From the NCBI GenBank assembly GCA_033064195.1, contig JARBJD010000436.1:1-51472 (forward strand): a stretch of DNA of 51,472 nucleotides. The letters are read 5' to 3'. A model generated the notes under the pieces. It was given only the letters and a program-made list of their open reading frames with translations, had not been told where the DNA came from and ran no database searches. Origin of the DNA: Blattamonas nauphoetae (Eukaryota > Preaxostyla > Oxymonadida). The position numbers were made by a program, and so were the translations under genes. Below, piece after piece: positions 28,619 through 38,204 of the stretch; position 1 is the first letter of the stretch, and every line of letters starts with the position of its first letter.

Positions 28619-29572
28619 TTAATCACTCATATCTTTCTGCAAAAGTGCAAATCGAGCATATTCAGACATATTTCCGGATTGGAATCTACCGATATCTCCC
28701 GTTCTTGTTCGGAATGCTTCAGTTGTCTGTTCGTTCACAAATGTTGATATCTGAGTTGAGTATTGACCAAGGTAGGTACCTAAATCTTCTGTGTTTGAAA
28801 TGATGGATAGAAACTGTGGATGAATTTGTTCTTTGAAAGCTTTTCTTGATTTCAATCTTTGATGATCTGGATCTGTACTGTTGAATCCGTCAACATGGTC
28901 GACATGCCATTGATCCCACATCTTTGATGCAACTTTAGACTGAATGGAATTGAAAACCATATTGTCCAACACTCCTTTCCCAGGATCGGCTGGAATCTCT
29001 CGACTGGCTCGATACACCTTCAAAACATTGGTCATGAAATCACCAACAGCTTTCTTTATTATTGCATAAGGTTGTTGTGATCGTTGTGTTTGCATTTCTT
29101 GGTAGTTGACTTCACGATAGTTTCCTGGTAAATCGTATGTTCCAGTTTTGAGGAAGTTGTTGTGTGCAGCTTTGATTCTTCTTCCATGATCTTGGCGAAA
29201 TGATGAATATGGTGTTTGTCTTCGCATATCTGGCGTTGGATTCATTGAATAGTACGTCTCGACGACAGGTCGACTGTTGTATGATGCAAGCATGAAACCA
29301 TTCGCTGCAACCAGATCTCCATTGTCTCTGTCGTAGACCATCACATCAGGAACTTTCCCATGTTTCTCCATTTCCACTCTCCAGTTTTGTCCAGTCCTTT
29401 CAATGTATTCTAAAGCTGATGGAACACTACTGAGTGCAGAATTGAATTTGGTGCGAATGTCATCATCAGCATAGATTCTTTTCATTGCATCCATTGTTCC
29501 CTGCTCATATCTCAGTTTCGGTTTCTTCGCTGGTGCTTTTCTCTTTGCGGGAATGTATTGTATCTTCGACAT
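28619..29572 (-). CDS. Polinton protein of unknown function, 317 aa (C)
   Basis: This open copy has the basic N-terminus (AKRKAPAKKPKL) shared with B and D. The first 200 residues are nearly the same as B and D and the last 100 differ much more. It is divergently paired with the ATPase. Confidence 0.75.
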   Translation of the reverse strand: MSKIQYIPAKRKAPAKKPKLRYEQGTMDAMKRIYADDDIRTKFNSALSSVPSALEYIERTGQNWRVEMEKHGKVPDVMVYDRDNGDLVAANGFMLASYNSRPVVETYYSMNPTPDMRRQTPYSSFRQDHGRRIKAAHNNFLKTGTYDLPGNYREVNYQEMQTQRSQQPYAIIKKAVGDFMTNVLKVYRASREIPADPGKGVLDNMVFNSIQSKVASKMWDQWHVDHVDGFNSTDPDHQRLKSRKAFKEQIHPQFLSIISNTEDLGTYLGQYSTQISTFVNEQTTEAFRTRTGDIGRFQSGNMSEYARFALLQKDMSD

Positions 29573-29631
29573 TGTGTTTTCATACAAAACAAAAAATCCA
29601 AAACTATATTTTAATTAGAGAGAAATCATAA
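29573..29631. promoter_or_regulatory. Divergent promoter, ATPase and 317-aa gene (C)
   Basis: The 59-bp spacer has TTTTTTGTTTTGTATGAAAA towards the 317-aa gene and TTAGAGAGAAATCATAAATG towards the ATPase. Neither side has room for a conventional promoter, so compact virus-type elements are implied. Confidence 0.55.
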
Positions 29632-30543
29632 ATGAAAAGAACGAATTCCATTCTGAGGGCACAGCCCGTATCTTCAACAACAAAACCTTTGGTTTCGCGG
29701 AGGGTGGAACCCTCTTCTCTTACGGCATACGTGAATGCAAAACTGAGTGAAGCATCAAATAGGAATGTTTCTCATGAAGTGCAATCACAGATTCATCCAG
29801 ACCTAAATTTCAATCGCAACAGTGTTAATGTCCTCGTTGGAAACAGAGGAAGTGGAAAAACATTCAATGCTCTTCGAGAGGTTGCCAAGCTCCAAGATGT
29901 TCAGGTTAGGAATGAACTGTTTCACTTGTTCGTCTTCGTCACTGATAAGAACATTGATCCAACCTTCGACAAATTCAAACCAATATTGAACGTTCCTTAT
30001 GTGAAAGTCAAGTATGATGAAGCATTACCATTTCTTTTGGAACTCTCTCAATCAAAAGCTGCTTATGAAGAGATTATTGACAATCAATGGCAAAACAAAA
30101 TCACTGATGAATGCCGAGAGGATCTCCTTGATGCTCTGTACATTGATGACTTCTCAGTGAAGAATCTCCAAACGATTATTCTCCTTGATGACTGTCGGAG
30201 AATCCTTGGGGAACGGAGAACATCCAAAAATAGAATGACAATGATGGACTTGTTACTGGAAAATCGACAACCGAAATTCACTTTCTTTCTGACGATGCAT
30301 GAGCTCTTCAGTTTGTCAGCAGATATGAAGTCAAACATTGATTCAATGTGGATCTTTGGAGGATTCAACAAAGAACGAATCAGTCGAGTCTATCCTCAGT
30401 TGAACTCACCAATTGACATTCGACACTTCTGGAATGTCTACCAACGAAAACAAAAATGTGAAGCAATTATACTTCGATACAATGCAGATGGAGTAGCACT
30501 GACTGAGATCAACAAAGAAGGTTTAAACCGAACTGTCCGTTAA
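29632..30543 (+). CDS. DNA packaging ATPase, 303 aa (C)
   Basis: This P-loop ATPase is of the FtsK/HerA superfamily type that Polintons, adintoviruses, virophages and poxviruses (A32) use to pump DNA into the capsid. Walker A GNRGSGKT is at residues 70-77, Walker B TIILLDD at 181-187, and a likely sensor segment FFLTMHE is near 215. A basic, Ser/Thr-rich leader of 30 residues precedes the domain and is missing in A. This is the only complete copy. Its last 21 bp overlap the convergent coiled-coil gene. It is transcribed opposite to the structural genes, from a shared spacer. Confidence 0.88.
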   Translation: MKRTNSILRAQPVSSTTKPLVSRRVEPSSLTAYVNAKLSEASNRNVSHEVQSQIHPDLNFNRNSVNVLVGNRGSGKTFNALREVAKLQDVQVRNELFHLFVFVTDKNIDPTFDKFKPILNVPYVKVKYDEALPFLLELSQSKAAYEEIIDNQWQNKITDECREDLLDALYIDDFSVKNLQTIILLDDCRRILGERRTSKNRMTMMDLLLENRQPKFTFFLTMHELFSLSADMKSNIDSMWIFGGFNKERISRVYPQLNSPIDIRHFWNVYQRKQKCEAIILRYNADGVALTEINKEGLNRTVR

Positions 30544-30882
30544 CTCTTGGATAAGGTTACCAATAGTCTCGTCAAGACTTCGAAGCCTCATGCTGAGAGT
30601 ATCTGTTAACGTTCGAATTGATTCTTCAATGTCTGAAAGTCTTTGATCAATCGAGAATGAAGTGGAGTCACCGTTGTTCTCTGTACTTGATTTCCTCAAA
30701 GCAATCTCACCTCTTATTTTTGTGATTCTGTATCCATCAATTCTGATCAACCTATTCAGTTTCTGAGTTGTGTATTTATTCAGTTCTTCTCTGTTCTTTT
30801 CCAAATGTCTCTGAAAGTCATAGATGTTTTCAAAACATTTCTGTTCAGGATCAAACGGTTCTAAAATTTTCAGTGTTGACAT
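30523..30882 (-). CDS. Coiled-coil protein, 119 aa (C)
   Basis: This open copy is a hydrophilic, helical protein with FENIYDFQRHLEKNREELNKY near residue 20 and a likely coiled coil in the last 45 residues. It lies between ATPase and integrase and starts after TATTTTTATTCCATTGAAATG. The function is unknown; an oligomerising accessory protein is a guess. Confidence 0.7.
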   Translation of the reverse strand: MSTLKILEPFDPEQKCFENIYDFQRHLEKNREELNKYTTQKLNRLIRIDGYRITKIRGEIALRKSSTENNGDSTSFSIDQRLSDIEESIRTLTDTLSMRLRSLDETIGNLIQELTDSSV

Positions 30883-30902
30883 TTCAATGGAATAAAAATA
30901 TT
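30883..30902 (-). promoter_or_regulatory. Promoter motif of coiled-coil gene (C)
   Basis: ATATTTTTATTCCATTGAAATG is a variant with TATTTTTATT but a GAAATG ending. The same form is at 41413-41432 in D and just upstream of 18422 in B. Confidence 0.45.
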
Positions 30903-30917
30903 TGAAACACTTTTAGT

Positions 30918-32684
30918 TTAAACCAAATTGAACTCACTAATGAACTCAGGAGTTAAATTGTCAATTGAGTCTGCATGGAACTTTGTGTGTTGGATTGGAA
31001 CGTACACTATTTTTGGTAGACATGTGAGTCCATTCAGAAGTTTTGCCACCACATTTCCGTGTTTGTACTCAATGAACTGACCTACAAATTGAAACTGTCT
31101 TCGCTTCTTCTGAAATTTGGCAACAGTCTTGTTCAAATCAAGGTGGATCAACAGAATGTTTCCTGGTTTGTATCGCCAAAGCAGTTGTGTTGTCTGCTGT
31201 CGTTGGATGTTCTTCAATTGCTCTTCACAACTGGAGATGTACAGAGCTTCGATTTCACGATTGTTTTGTGCTTGCTGTGGAGTGAACTTGTTCCAGTACG
31301 CTCGATGTGGAGTCATGTTGTAGTATTCCACCATCTGATTCATCAATGAATGATTTGCCATCTGTGTTGCATTGTCTTGAAATCCATCTCTGATTGTTCT
31401 GATCACTCGATCGACAATTCGATTATGATTTGTGAATGGTGAGCTCGTGAAATATGTACTGACCTTTTGCTTTCTAAAGAATTTTTCTGCTACTCCACTT
31501 GTCCATGCAGCTTCTCCATCACCTCGGATGTTATTCACATGAACTCCACGATGACTAATCAGATCATTGATGGCAGTCTTGACTTTGACCCATGATTTAT
31601 CCAGAACTGGAATCACAACAAGGAACTTGGTGTTGATATTAATGGCGAAGAGGTATATCTGAAGAACTGTTTTCGACGTTGGTGATTGGATAAAGACAAG
31701 ATCAATTTCCCATGATCCAAACTTGGGAGAGAAGTACGGTCTGTCACATTTCTGTGGAACTTTTCTGTCTGCTGTCTTTTCTGAATCTCCAGTGATGTCT
31801 TTGGACATGAATTGCATCTTTGATCGAAACGGATACTGGATTTTCTCTGTTGTTTTTGGATTCGTTGGTGTATCAATCATCATTGCATCACCTCCTTTTT
31901 CCCTCTGGATTTTCCTCGGATGTGCAGAATCCCATCTGTGAGTATATTCATCATACCAATCCTGAAATGATCTTCCACCAAATGGGATTTGTATTGTGTG
32001 ATTTAGAAGGAAAGCTTTGTCATCATTTGCGATGCTTCTGTTGATAGATTCTTTCACAAATGTGTCACGGTTCATTTTCCTCAAGTCTCCAACTTGTTTG
32101 GTGATGAATTGTTCCATTTGCTTTTGATTATCCAATATTGAGTTCTCTGCTTTGATTTGTTCTTCTTCTGAATCATTTCTTTGTTGATAATCAAACATTC
32201 CTTTCATTTGTTCCACCTTATTGAGTACTTGTTGTGTTGTCGGTTCGGACTCTTCGAATCTCCTCTCCTTCATTGGGAATTCATATTCTGAACCAATCGA
32301 TTTCAAGTTTCTCTTCTGTCCAGGAATGACTGGAGATAGTGGTGGTTGAATCTCTATTATTGTTGGGATTTGAATTGGTCTTGCCTCTGCAATACTTCGA
32401 GCCCTCGGAGAGAGTGTTGCCTCTGCAGGACTTCGAACCATTGGTGGGAAAGTCACATCGCGATGGTATTGTTGATATGCCTTGTATGCTTGTTCGCAGT
32501 GGTGCATACCAATTGTTGATCCTAAGAATCCTTTAATAAACTGATGCACAATCCTTTTCCCGTCATAAATTGGTAAATCAGGGGAAAGACCTCCATTGAA
32601 CCAATCCTCGAAATATGTTTCATCATTTGCGTCGTATGTTCCGTGTGAATCAGAGACATGATAGATTGGTAATAGATGCGTCAT
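30918..32684 (-). CDS. Retroviral-type (rve) integrase, 588-codon open part (C)
   Basis: This is the Polinton integrase, which joins element ends to target DNA. The core begins near residue 320: WEIDLVFIQ (acid near 327), GDGEAAW (near 388) and NRIVDRVIRTI (acid near 424, spacing 36). A C-terminal domain with PGNILLIHLD and FHADSID follows and may bind DNA. The N-terminal 300 residues are polar with a coiled-coil-like stretch at about 165-215. The gene is interrupted near its 5' end by a 600-bp DNA transposon, and the first codons of the open part lie in the transposon end. The expected promoter motif lies on the far side, near 33380-33396. Confidence 0.85.
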   Translation of the reverse strand: MTHLLPIYHVSDSHGTYDANDETYFEDWFNGGLSPDLPIYDGKRIVHQFIKGFLGSTIGMHHCEQAYKAYQQYHRDVTFPPMVRSPAEATLSPRARSIAEARPIQIPTIIEIQPPLSPVIPGQKRNLKSIGSEYEFPMKERRFEESEPTTQQVLNKVEQMKGMFDYQQRNDSEEEQIKAENSILDNQKQMEQFITKQVGDLRKMNRDTFVKESINRSIANDDKAFLLNHTIQIPFGGRSFQDWYDEYTHRWDSAHPRKIQREKGGDAMMIDTPTNPKTTEKIQYPFRSKMQFMSKDITGDSEKTADRKVPQKCDRPYFSPKFGSWEIDLVFIQSPTSKTVLQIYLFAININTKFLVVIPVLDKSWVKVKTAINDLISHRGVHVNNIRGDGEAAWTSGVAEKFFRKQKVSTYFTSSPFTNHNRIVDRVIRTIRDGFQDNATQMANHSLMNQMVEYYNMTPHRAYWNKFTPQQAQNNREIEALYISSCEEQLKNIQRQQTTQLLWRYKPGNILLIHLDLNKTVAKFQKKRRQFQFVGQFIEYKHGNVVAKLLNGLTCLPKIVYVPIQHTKFHADSIDNLTPEFISEFNLV

Positions 32685-33273
32685 TAACCCGGTCCGTGTC
32701 AACAACCCGGAACCTGGGGCTGAAACACACCGTTTTGGTCAAACTAAGAAAAAAATAAAATTTAAGAATTTTCTATCGAGGCGAATCGGAGAAAACCTCA
32801 AAATACTGTATACAGCAGGAATACACTCATTTTTTCAAACTTTTTCAACTCGTATCTCCACAACCAGATATCCGTTTTAAACCAAATAAAAAGCATTTTT
32901 ATCGTGAATATATCGTAAAAAGACTCACAAAGAAAATAAAAATTTTTTTCCCAAAAAATTATTTGTCGAGAAAAATGACGTTTTTTCCCAACTTTCCAAA
33001 TACCCAACATTTTTTTTTCAAAATTTTTTCAAAAAATTCTTTTCTCGAAAAAAACGTTTCTGTGGAAAATTTCATCAAAATTGGTCCACAGGTTGTGGAG
33101 ATATGATTTGGACACACTACCAAAAGGGCCTAAAACGAGGTTTTTTGAGGTTTTCTCCGATTCGCCAAGATAGTATTTTGAAAAATTTTATTTTTTTCTT
33201 AGTTTGACCAAAATGGTTTATTTCAACCCCATGTTCCGGGTTGGTGACAGAATCGGGTTAATCACGCATCTAT
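32672..33273. mobile_element. Non-autonomous DNA transposon (MITE-like, copy 2) in integrase gene
   Basis: The inverted ends are about 100 bp long: ATAGATGCGTCATTAACCCG at left and the complement CGGGTTAATCACGCATCTAT at right. Inside these lie GGTCAAACTAAGAAAAAAAT and its complement. The interior is homologous to 2041-2638 (for example TGGAAAATTTCATCAAAAT and ATAAAAATTTTTTTCCC), but the outermost 60 bp are different. It has no coding capacity. It inserted after Polinton C did. Confidence 0.85.
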
Positions 33274-33379
33274 AATATGTTTGGTAGACTCCAGGCTCTA
33301 TAGACAATTTTGCTTGAGAAGTGTTGGGTACACTGAAGAAGTCTGTTCGCTACTGCATTGATTTCTTGTAGATCCATTT

Positions 33380-33396
33380 ATTCAAAAATAAAGTTT
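33380..33396 (-). promoter_or_regulatory. Promoter motif at 5' end of integrase gene (C)
   Basis: CTTTATTTTTGAATAAATG lies between the polymerase end and the transposon. It is a good match to the motif and shows where integrase transcription began before the transposon insertion. Confidence 0.5.
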
Positions 33397-33400
33397 AGAA

Positions 33401-36400
33401 TTATTTGATTTGATAATCAGTTGCTTTCAGTCCATGAATGAATGGAGGACATGATTCATTCTCAAGAACGATTGCCTTCAGATGTATTCCACTGAGACTG
33501 AGTTTCTGTCGTTGTATTTTCGCAATCTCAAATCCATTGGTGTCCTCTTCGCTCACGATTCTTCTCGTCTGAAAGTTCAGTGTTGTGGTCACAGTTTTCT
33601 CTCCATTCAGACACTTCACATAGTCGTTGCTTGTTTTTGTTGTTTTCTTTAATGACACTCCTTTGATTTTGCATTTCTCATCGAGAGAGTAACACTTGGG
33701 TGCAAGACAGATCATCTGTTCACCTTCCTTTTCAATTGCTAGTCCTAACAGTTTCTTCTCATCATCGACACCCTTTTCAGGATTGGGAAACCATTCATAT
33801 TTGTGTGCATCATAGAATTCCTTGTCAGCAATCACGTGTTCAAATTGTTGATGGATTCCAGCATTTGGATCTCCACTAATTGCCCAATATGCAGAATCAG
33901 TATCTCCCTCACAAAAGTGAATCTTGTTCATGTCTAGACATTTGTACATGAAGTTATAAATGAAATTCAGATACCAGAACTTGGCATTGTCGAGTGTGAA
34001 TACTGCTTCTTGCAGGCATGTCTTGCATGATGCTTTCTCTCTGTCTTCAATCACGATGTAGTTGTCCTCATTGATCTCTCTTGTTGCCACAAATCCTTTC
34101 ATCATTTGCTTCAAGTATGTTCTCTTCTCATTGCAGATTGTGATTGAGTTGTACTTCTCAGTGTTCATTCCATCGTATCCGTAACTTCCATTCAAGTTCG
34201 TCTTACAGAACTGTTCTTTTCCTTTATTTCCAACCTTCATTGCTTCTATTCTGTCATTCATGAATGATGTCACAAATGGTTCAAATCCAGCATGTCTCGA
34301 GAATACCATCACACTCGTAATATCATCAATAATGAAGTGGCAATAGTCGATGAGGAACCACAGATAGTATGTCGAAAAGAACATATACTGATCGTGTGTG
34401 CTCAAGAGTTGAGTCAGCTTTCTTTGTTTGTCATCAGTCTTCAATCCATGTTTCTTCATCAACGAATACGTCTTCTCTCCAATGTTCTCTTCAGTTGTAT
34501 TGACAATGATGTTTCTGAAGATTGGTGGGAAGTTGATAAACTCATTGATATAATTCTCATCGATGTGTCCTTTCAGTTCTGCAACGAACAATGTCTTCTG
34601 ATTCTTGTCTTCAATGATCTCCCGACATTCTTTATCTCCTGTTGCAGTGTACAGACATCGTCCTGGCATGTACATTCTGTGTTTGGTGTATGGATTATTC
34701 TTGTTCTTGATGGATGAAAAAGCACTTGGGTAGAGAGAGTTGAAATCAACACCACAGACATGAGTCATGATGTGTTCAGTATCGGTTGATTTGACTTTTC
34801 CATCATCATAAGTGAAGTGATTGATTGGAGTCACGTCTTTGATGTTCTGTCGGTGCTGAACATTCGATAATCCACCAGTCACTGCTGCTCTCAACTTGTG
34901 ATAGGTCTGTTCGTGTGTCAGAGTCATCGGTAGTGATTTCCAGATGCAGTACTTCTTCAGTTGAATTCTCAATCTCGTGAGATGTTCGTCTTTGTCTGAC
35001 TTGTAAGTGTTGCAGTAATCACAGCAGATCTTCACGTTCTCTTTTGAATGACCTTTTGCATTGTCGATTCTGTCCAACGTTGGTCGCACTGCTTGTGTGA
35101 AGTGACATTTGCAGATATAGCTAACTTTTTTGCATTGACCAACGAACCAATCATAGTCTGCTTCATTGACATTGTTCGTAGTATTGCGATGAGCTTTCTG
35201 GTCTTGGTACCTGTATCCTTCAACTTTATATTTCCAGTACTGTTTGGTGATCTTGATTGGATCAGAATCGTCACATTCGTTGTAGTCAGCATCAATATCG
35301 AAATCCTTGTAGGCACATGCATACTTGATTGCAGAAGCATTTGCTGACAGTGAGAGATTGTGCAACATATCCACTTTGTATTGGAAGTTCAGAGCAATCA
35401 GATTATCCAATGGTGCAATCATACATTCGACGTCTCTGATGTTGTAGAATTTGAGGTATTCCCAACGGTTCTTGAATCCTTGCTTCTTCCAATCATCATG
35501 ATACATTTGGTAATCGGTGTCAGACATTTCACTGTTGTTCAGACTGGAGTAGAATTCATATTTGGAGAATGGTTCTTGTTTGCTCAGTTCTGTGTCGTAA
35601 TCTGATGAATCAAATGATTCGTAAGCAAAGAATGATTTCTGGAGTGTAGTGTTTCCACCAAATGCTTTCACTGCATTATCCAAAGTCATTGGTCCTGTGT
35701 ACGACATCATGTCAATGAATCGAAGCACCTGTTGTGTTTTCTCGTGTCTGATCAATACTTGTTTGTACTTTGTTGTTGATCCAAGGAAGCTCACCACTTT
35801 CCAATCCTTGTCAACGAGATCACGAAAGATGAGATTGATGTCGAATCTGGAGCTGTTGAATCCAATCATACTGACTTCATTCTGTGACGGAATCTCTGGA
35901 TCTTCATACATGTTGTCTTCTCGAACTGTCTCAGCATATTTGAAGAGCTGTCTGATCCATTGCTTCACAAAGTCCTTTCCATCTCGAAGATCAAAATAGA
36001 TCGATTTCACACCTGATTTTGTTTTGATTGCGGATGCAACTGACAACGGTTTAAGATGGGAGATCAATTGTGTGTTATCATCTGAGAACAAGTTGTCAAG
36101 AATGAGATCTTCCATGGTTTCGAAATCGTATGTAATGTAGTATTGTGTTGGCTTGAATTCATCTTGTCTTTTGTGTGCCATCAGAAATTCATGAGTCTTG
36201 TTGTTGAGGATATGTGGAACATATGGTCTTGGTGTTCTGTCCAGTGAGATCTTCTTCACATGTTTTCCGTCAAGTTCTTTACAATCAGTCAGGTGCTTCT
36301 CGTAGTCTCTCGAGAAGTGTGAATCCTTCACTTGGAATCCTCTTGATTGACAATATGGACAGAGTTTATATCCAGTTAATTTCTCAGGATCAACAATGAA

Positions 36401-37807
36401 CATCACATGAACGAGAGTTGCGGTGAGAGGAATCATCAGAATGGGAAGAACTCTTGCGTCATCATTCTCGTTGATGTACGATTGACTGAGGAAGTACCGC
36501 TTCTTGTCTTCATCATATTCATAAATGTGAACTGTGATATTGAATACTTGCATTGCTTTCTCCATGTCTGATGCAATATCAAATCCAGGGTATTTTCGCA
36601 AGTGTTCAGTTAGTTGATATGACGTGAGATTGGTGAGATTCATCCATTTGGTGAACAGTTTGTATGCTTCGGTGTTTCTCATTTTAATTGATATCTTCTT
36701 TCCTTGAACCTCAGGAATAGTAAGGAATGATAGCGCTTGAAAGAAGCAGATGTTGTACTCAGAATCGATGTACCGAACGTTTCTCGTTTTAATGTGTTCA
36801 GTTAGAATGGCATTGGCTTTTCCAGCAACTGGAAATCTGTAAACAGCAACAAGAATGGAGTGGAATGCAATAAACATCGTCTTTGTGTCCATCAGTGTTC
36901 TCTCCTGGGATTCTTTGATCAGATTGATTGCATATTTTGAATACTCAGTGATGTCTGCTTCACTTCTTATCACTGTTGGGAAACTCTTTGATGTGTTCTC
37001 TAATTCTGGTCTGAAGTCATTGTACAATGTTTCATCTTTGTCTTTTCTCTCAACAATCTTTCCGAAGTCAATACTGATCTTGAATGGACGATCCTTCTCT
37101 TTGTCGTACACTGTTTTGATGAAGGTTGTGATTTCCTGAACAGTCTTCAGATGATTGTGGAAGTACAGTTGATAAGGTTTTCCATTGTCTTCAACCTTCT
37201 CGACCTCATTCTTTTTGAATTTCTTTCGAGCGTTTGTCAGACATTCATTGAAGGCAAGTTTGTCTCTTGGTTCAGCGAGTAAGATGCATTCGTTGAATCC
37301 ATCAAATTCCTTCACTTTCCTTGTTTCCATTTGTTCATTTTTCTTTTGAATGATCAACAGATTCTTCATCCAATGATCCATTAGTTTCTCTTCAATTGAT
37401 TTTAGTTTTCGTGTGATCTTGAACACTTGCTTCTTTAATTCAGTTTCGTTCACTCTTGGATTTGCTTTCATGTCCATGATGATGACATTGTGATCCTCTT
37501 CATTCATCATTCCGTTGTTGTTCTGTTCATTCTGTCTCTGCATGGCTTGTTGTTGTTCAATCTGTCGTTGATGTCTCACTTCGTTCAGGAATTTCGGAAT
37601 TAAATTGATATTGAGATTTGCTGCTGGATCTGGATTTCGATATCCAACGTCTGGGTGTTTTAGCATTGTCAAGAGAAACGAATAGTGATGTTGCTTGTAT
37701 GGGCTGTCAGGTTTGTATGTTCGACCATCGGAAAATGCAAATTGAGTGTTTGGAAAGAGTTCTTTAACCTCTCTGATTTGTTTCTTCACTTCCCAGAGTT
37801 GTGTCAT
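33401..37807 (-). CDS. polB: Protein-primed family B DNA polymerase, 1468 aa
   Basis: The 3'-5' exonuclease motifs are Exo I YDFETM (near residue 558), Exo II GFNSSRFDIN (near 652) and Exo III YNIRDVE (near 789). Polymerase motif A is DFNSLYPSAF (near 1021), motif B KTNLNGSYGYDG (near 1204), motif C GDTDSAYW (near 1305) and the KxY-type motif APKCYSLD (near 1372). Between exonuclease and polymerase is a treble-clef/HNH-like insert (CKCHFTQ, PTLDRIDNAKG, CCDYCNTYKSD; about 893-935). The N-terminal 550 residues include EYNICFFQALSFL (near 350) and LVHVMFIVD (near 460), resembling the OTU-like front domain of some Polinton polymerases (inference), and a Cys/His zinc-binding patch after it. This is the only complete copy. 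Confidence 0.93.
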   Translation of the reverse strand: MTQLWEVKKQIREVKELFPNTQFAFSDGRTYKPDSPYKQHHYSFLLTMLKHPDVGYRNPDPAANLNINLIPKFLNEVRHQRQIEQQQAMQRQNEQNNNGMMNEEDHNVIIMDMKANPRVNETELKKQVFKITRKLKSIEEKLMDHWMKNLLIIQKKNEQMETRKVKEFDGFNECILLAEPRDKLAFNECLTNARKKFKKNEVEKVEDNGKPYQLYFHNHLKTVQEITTFIKTVYDKEKDRPFKISIDFGKIVERKDKDETLYNDFRPELENTSKSFPTVIRSEADITEYSKYAINLIKESQERTLMDTKTMFIAFHSILVAVYRFPVAGKANAILTEHIKTRNVRYIDSEYNICFFQALSFLTIPEVQGKKISIKMRNTEAYKLFTKWMNLTNLTSYQLTEHLRKYPGFDIASDMEKAMQVFNITVHIYEYDEDKKRYFLSQSYINENDDARVLPILMIPLTATLVHVMFIVDPEKLTGYKLCPYCQSRGFQVKDSHFSRDYEKHLTDCKELDGKHVKKISLDRTPRPYVPHILNNKTHEFLMAHKRQDEFKPTQYYITYDFETMEDLILDNLFSDDNTQLISHLKPLSVASAIKTKSGVKSIYFDLRDGKDFVKQWIRQLFKYAETVREDNMYEDPEIPSQNEVSMIGFNSSRFDINLIFRDLVDKDWKVVSFLGSTTKYKQVLIRHEKTQQVLRFIDMMSYTGPMTLDNAVKAFGGNTTLQKSFFAYESFDSSDYDTELSKQEPFSKYEFYSSLNNSEMSDTDYQMYHDDWKKQGFKNRWEYLKFYNIRDVECMIAPLDNLIALNFQYKVDMLHNLSLSANASAIKYACAYKDFDIDADYNECDDSDPIKITKQYWKYKVEGYRYQDQKAHRNTTNNVNEADYDWFVGQCKKVSYICKCHFTQAVRPTLDRIDNAKGHSKENVKICCDYCNTYKSDKDEHLTRLRIQLKKYCIWKSLPMTLTHEQTYHKLRAAVTGGLSNVQHRQNIKDVTPINHFTYDDGKVKSTDTEHIMTHVCGVDFNSLYPSAFSSIKNKNNPYTKHRMYMPGRCLYTATGDKECREIIEDKNQKTLFVAELKGHIDENYINEFINFPPIFRNIIVNTTEENIGEKTYSLMKKHGLKTDDKQRKLTQLLSTHDQYMFFSTYYLWFLIDYCHFIIDDITSVMVFSRHAGFEPFVTSFMNDRIEAMKVGNKGKEQFCKTNLNGSYGYDGMNTEKYNSITICNEKRTYLKQMMKGFVATREINEDNYIVIEDREKASCKTCLQEAVFTLDNAKFWYLNFIYNFMYKCLDMNKIHFCEGDTDSAYWAISGDPNAGIHQQFEHVIADKEFYDAHKYEWFPNPEKGVDDEKKLLGLAIEKEGEQMICLAPKCYSLDEKCKIKGVSLKKTTKTSNDYVKCLNGEKTVTTTLNFQTRRIVSEEDTNGFEIAKIQRQKLSLSGIHLKAIVLENESCPPFIHGLKATDYQIK

Positions 37808-37840
37808 TTACTACGAATTAAAAAATTAAAAAATAAAAAA
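37808..37840 (-). promoter_or_regulatory. Promoter region of DNA polymerase (C)
   Basis: TTTTTTTATTTTTTAATTTT is followed by TAGTAAATG at the start codon, so the TAAATG ending is present. The spacing is slightly longer than for the structural genes. Confidence 0.5.
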
Positions 37841-37850
37841 AGTTGAGTGA

Positions 37851-38204
37851 TTATTTTGACTTCCTCAAATGTGGCTTCTTCTTTGCTTTTAGCCAGGAAT
37901 CAAGTCGCACTTTGAAGACTTCAGTTCCACCAATTTCTCGATATGTGAATGGAGTCAGGACTTGTTTGTACTCACCTACGAGCTCACAGTTGTACTTCCT
38001 CAGTTCATTCTCAACAAACGATTGAGTGTAGCGTCGACGTTGTGACATGTGTGGTATGTTCCCTTGATTCCACAACTTTGGCTTAATCCTCCATTCAACA
38101 CCTTCATGAACATAGATGACTGGTTCTGTGCTCCGGACATACTCAGAAACAAGTTCACAGTTCTCTTTTTTCATTGATTCAATCAACTTTTCTCTCGGGT
38201 TCAT
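37851..38204 (-). CDS. Modular repeat protein, two modules, 117 aa (C)
   Basis: Two tandem modules lie at about residues 5-55 and 62-115: LIESMKKENCELVSEY with GVEWRIKPKLW, then FVENELRKYNCELVGEY with FKVRLDSWLKAKKKPH. The family is shared with the three-module 205-aa protein of Polinton A. It is encoded just upstream of the polymerase, at the edge of the gene-poor terminal region. The ATG at 38204 follows TTTTTTATTTTGTATAAAATG; a TTG upstream is not used. The function is unknown. A small DNA-binding regulator or terminal protein are possible but unproven roles. Confidence 0.72.
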   Translation of the reverse strand: MNPREKLIESMKKENCELVSEYVRSTEPVIYVHEGVEWRIKPKLWNQGNIPHMSQRRRYTQSFVENELRKYNCELVGEYKQVLTPFTYREIGGTEVFKVRLDSWLKAKKKPHLRKSK

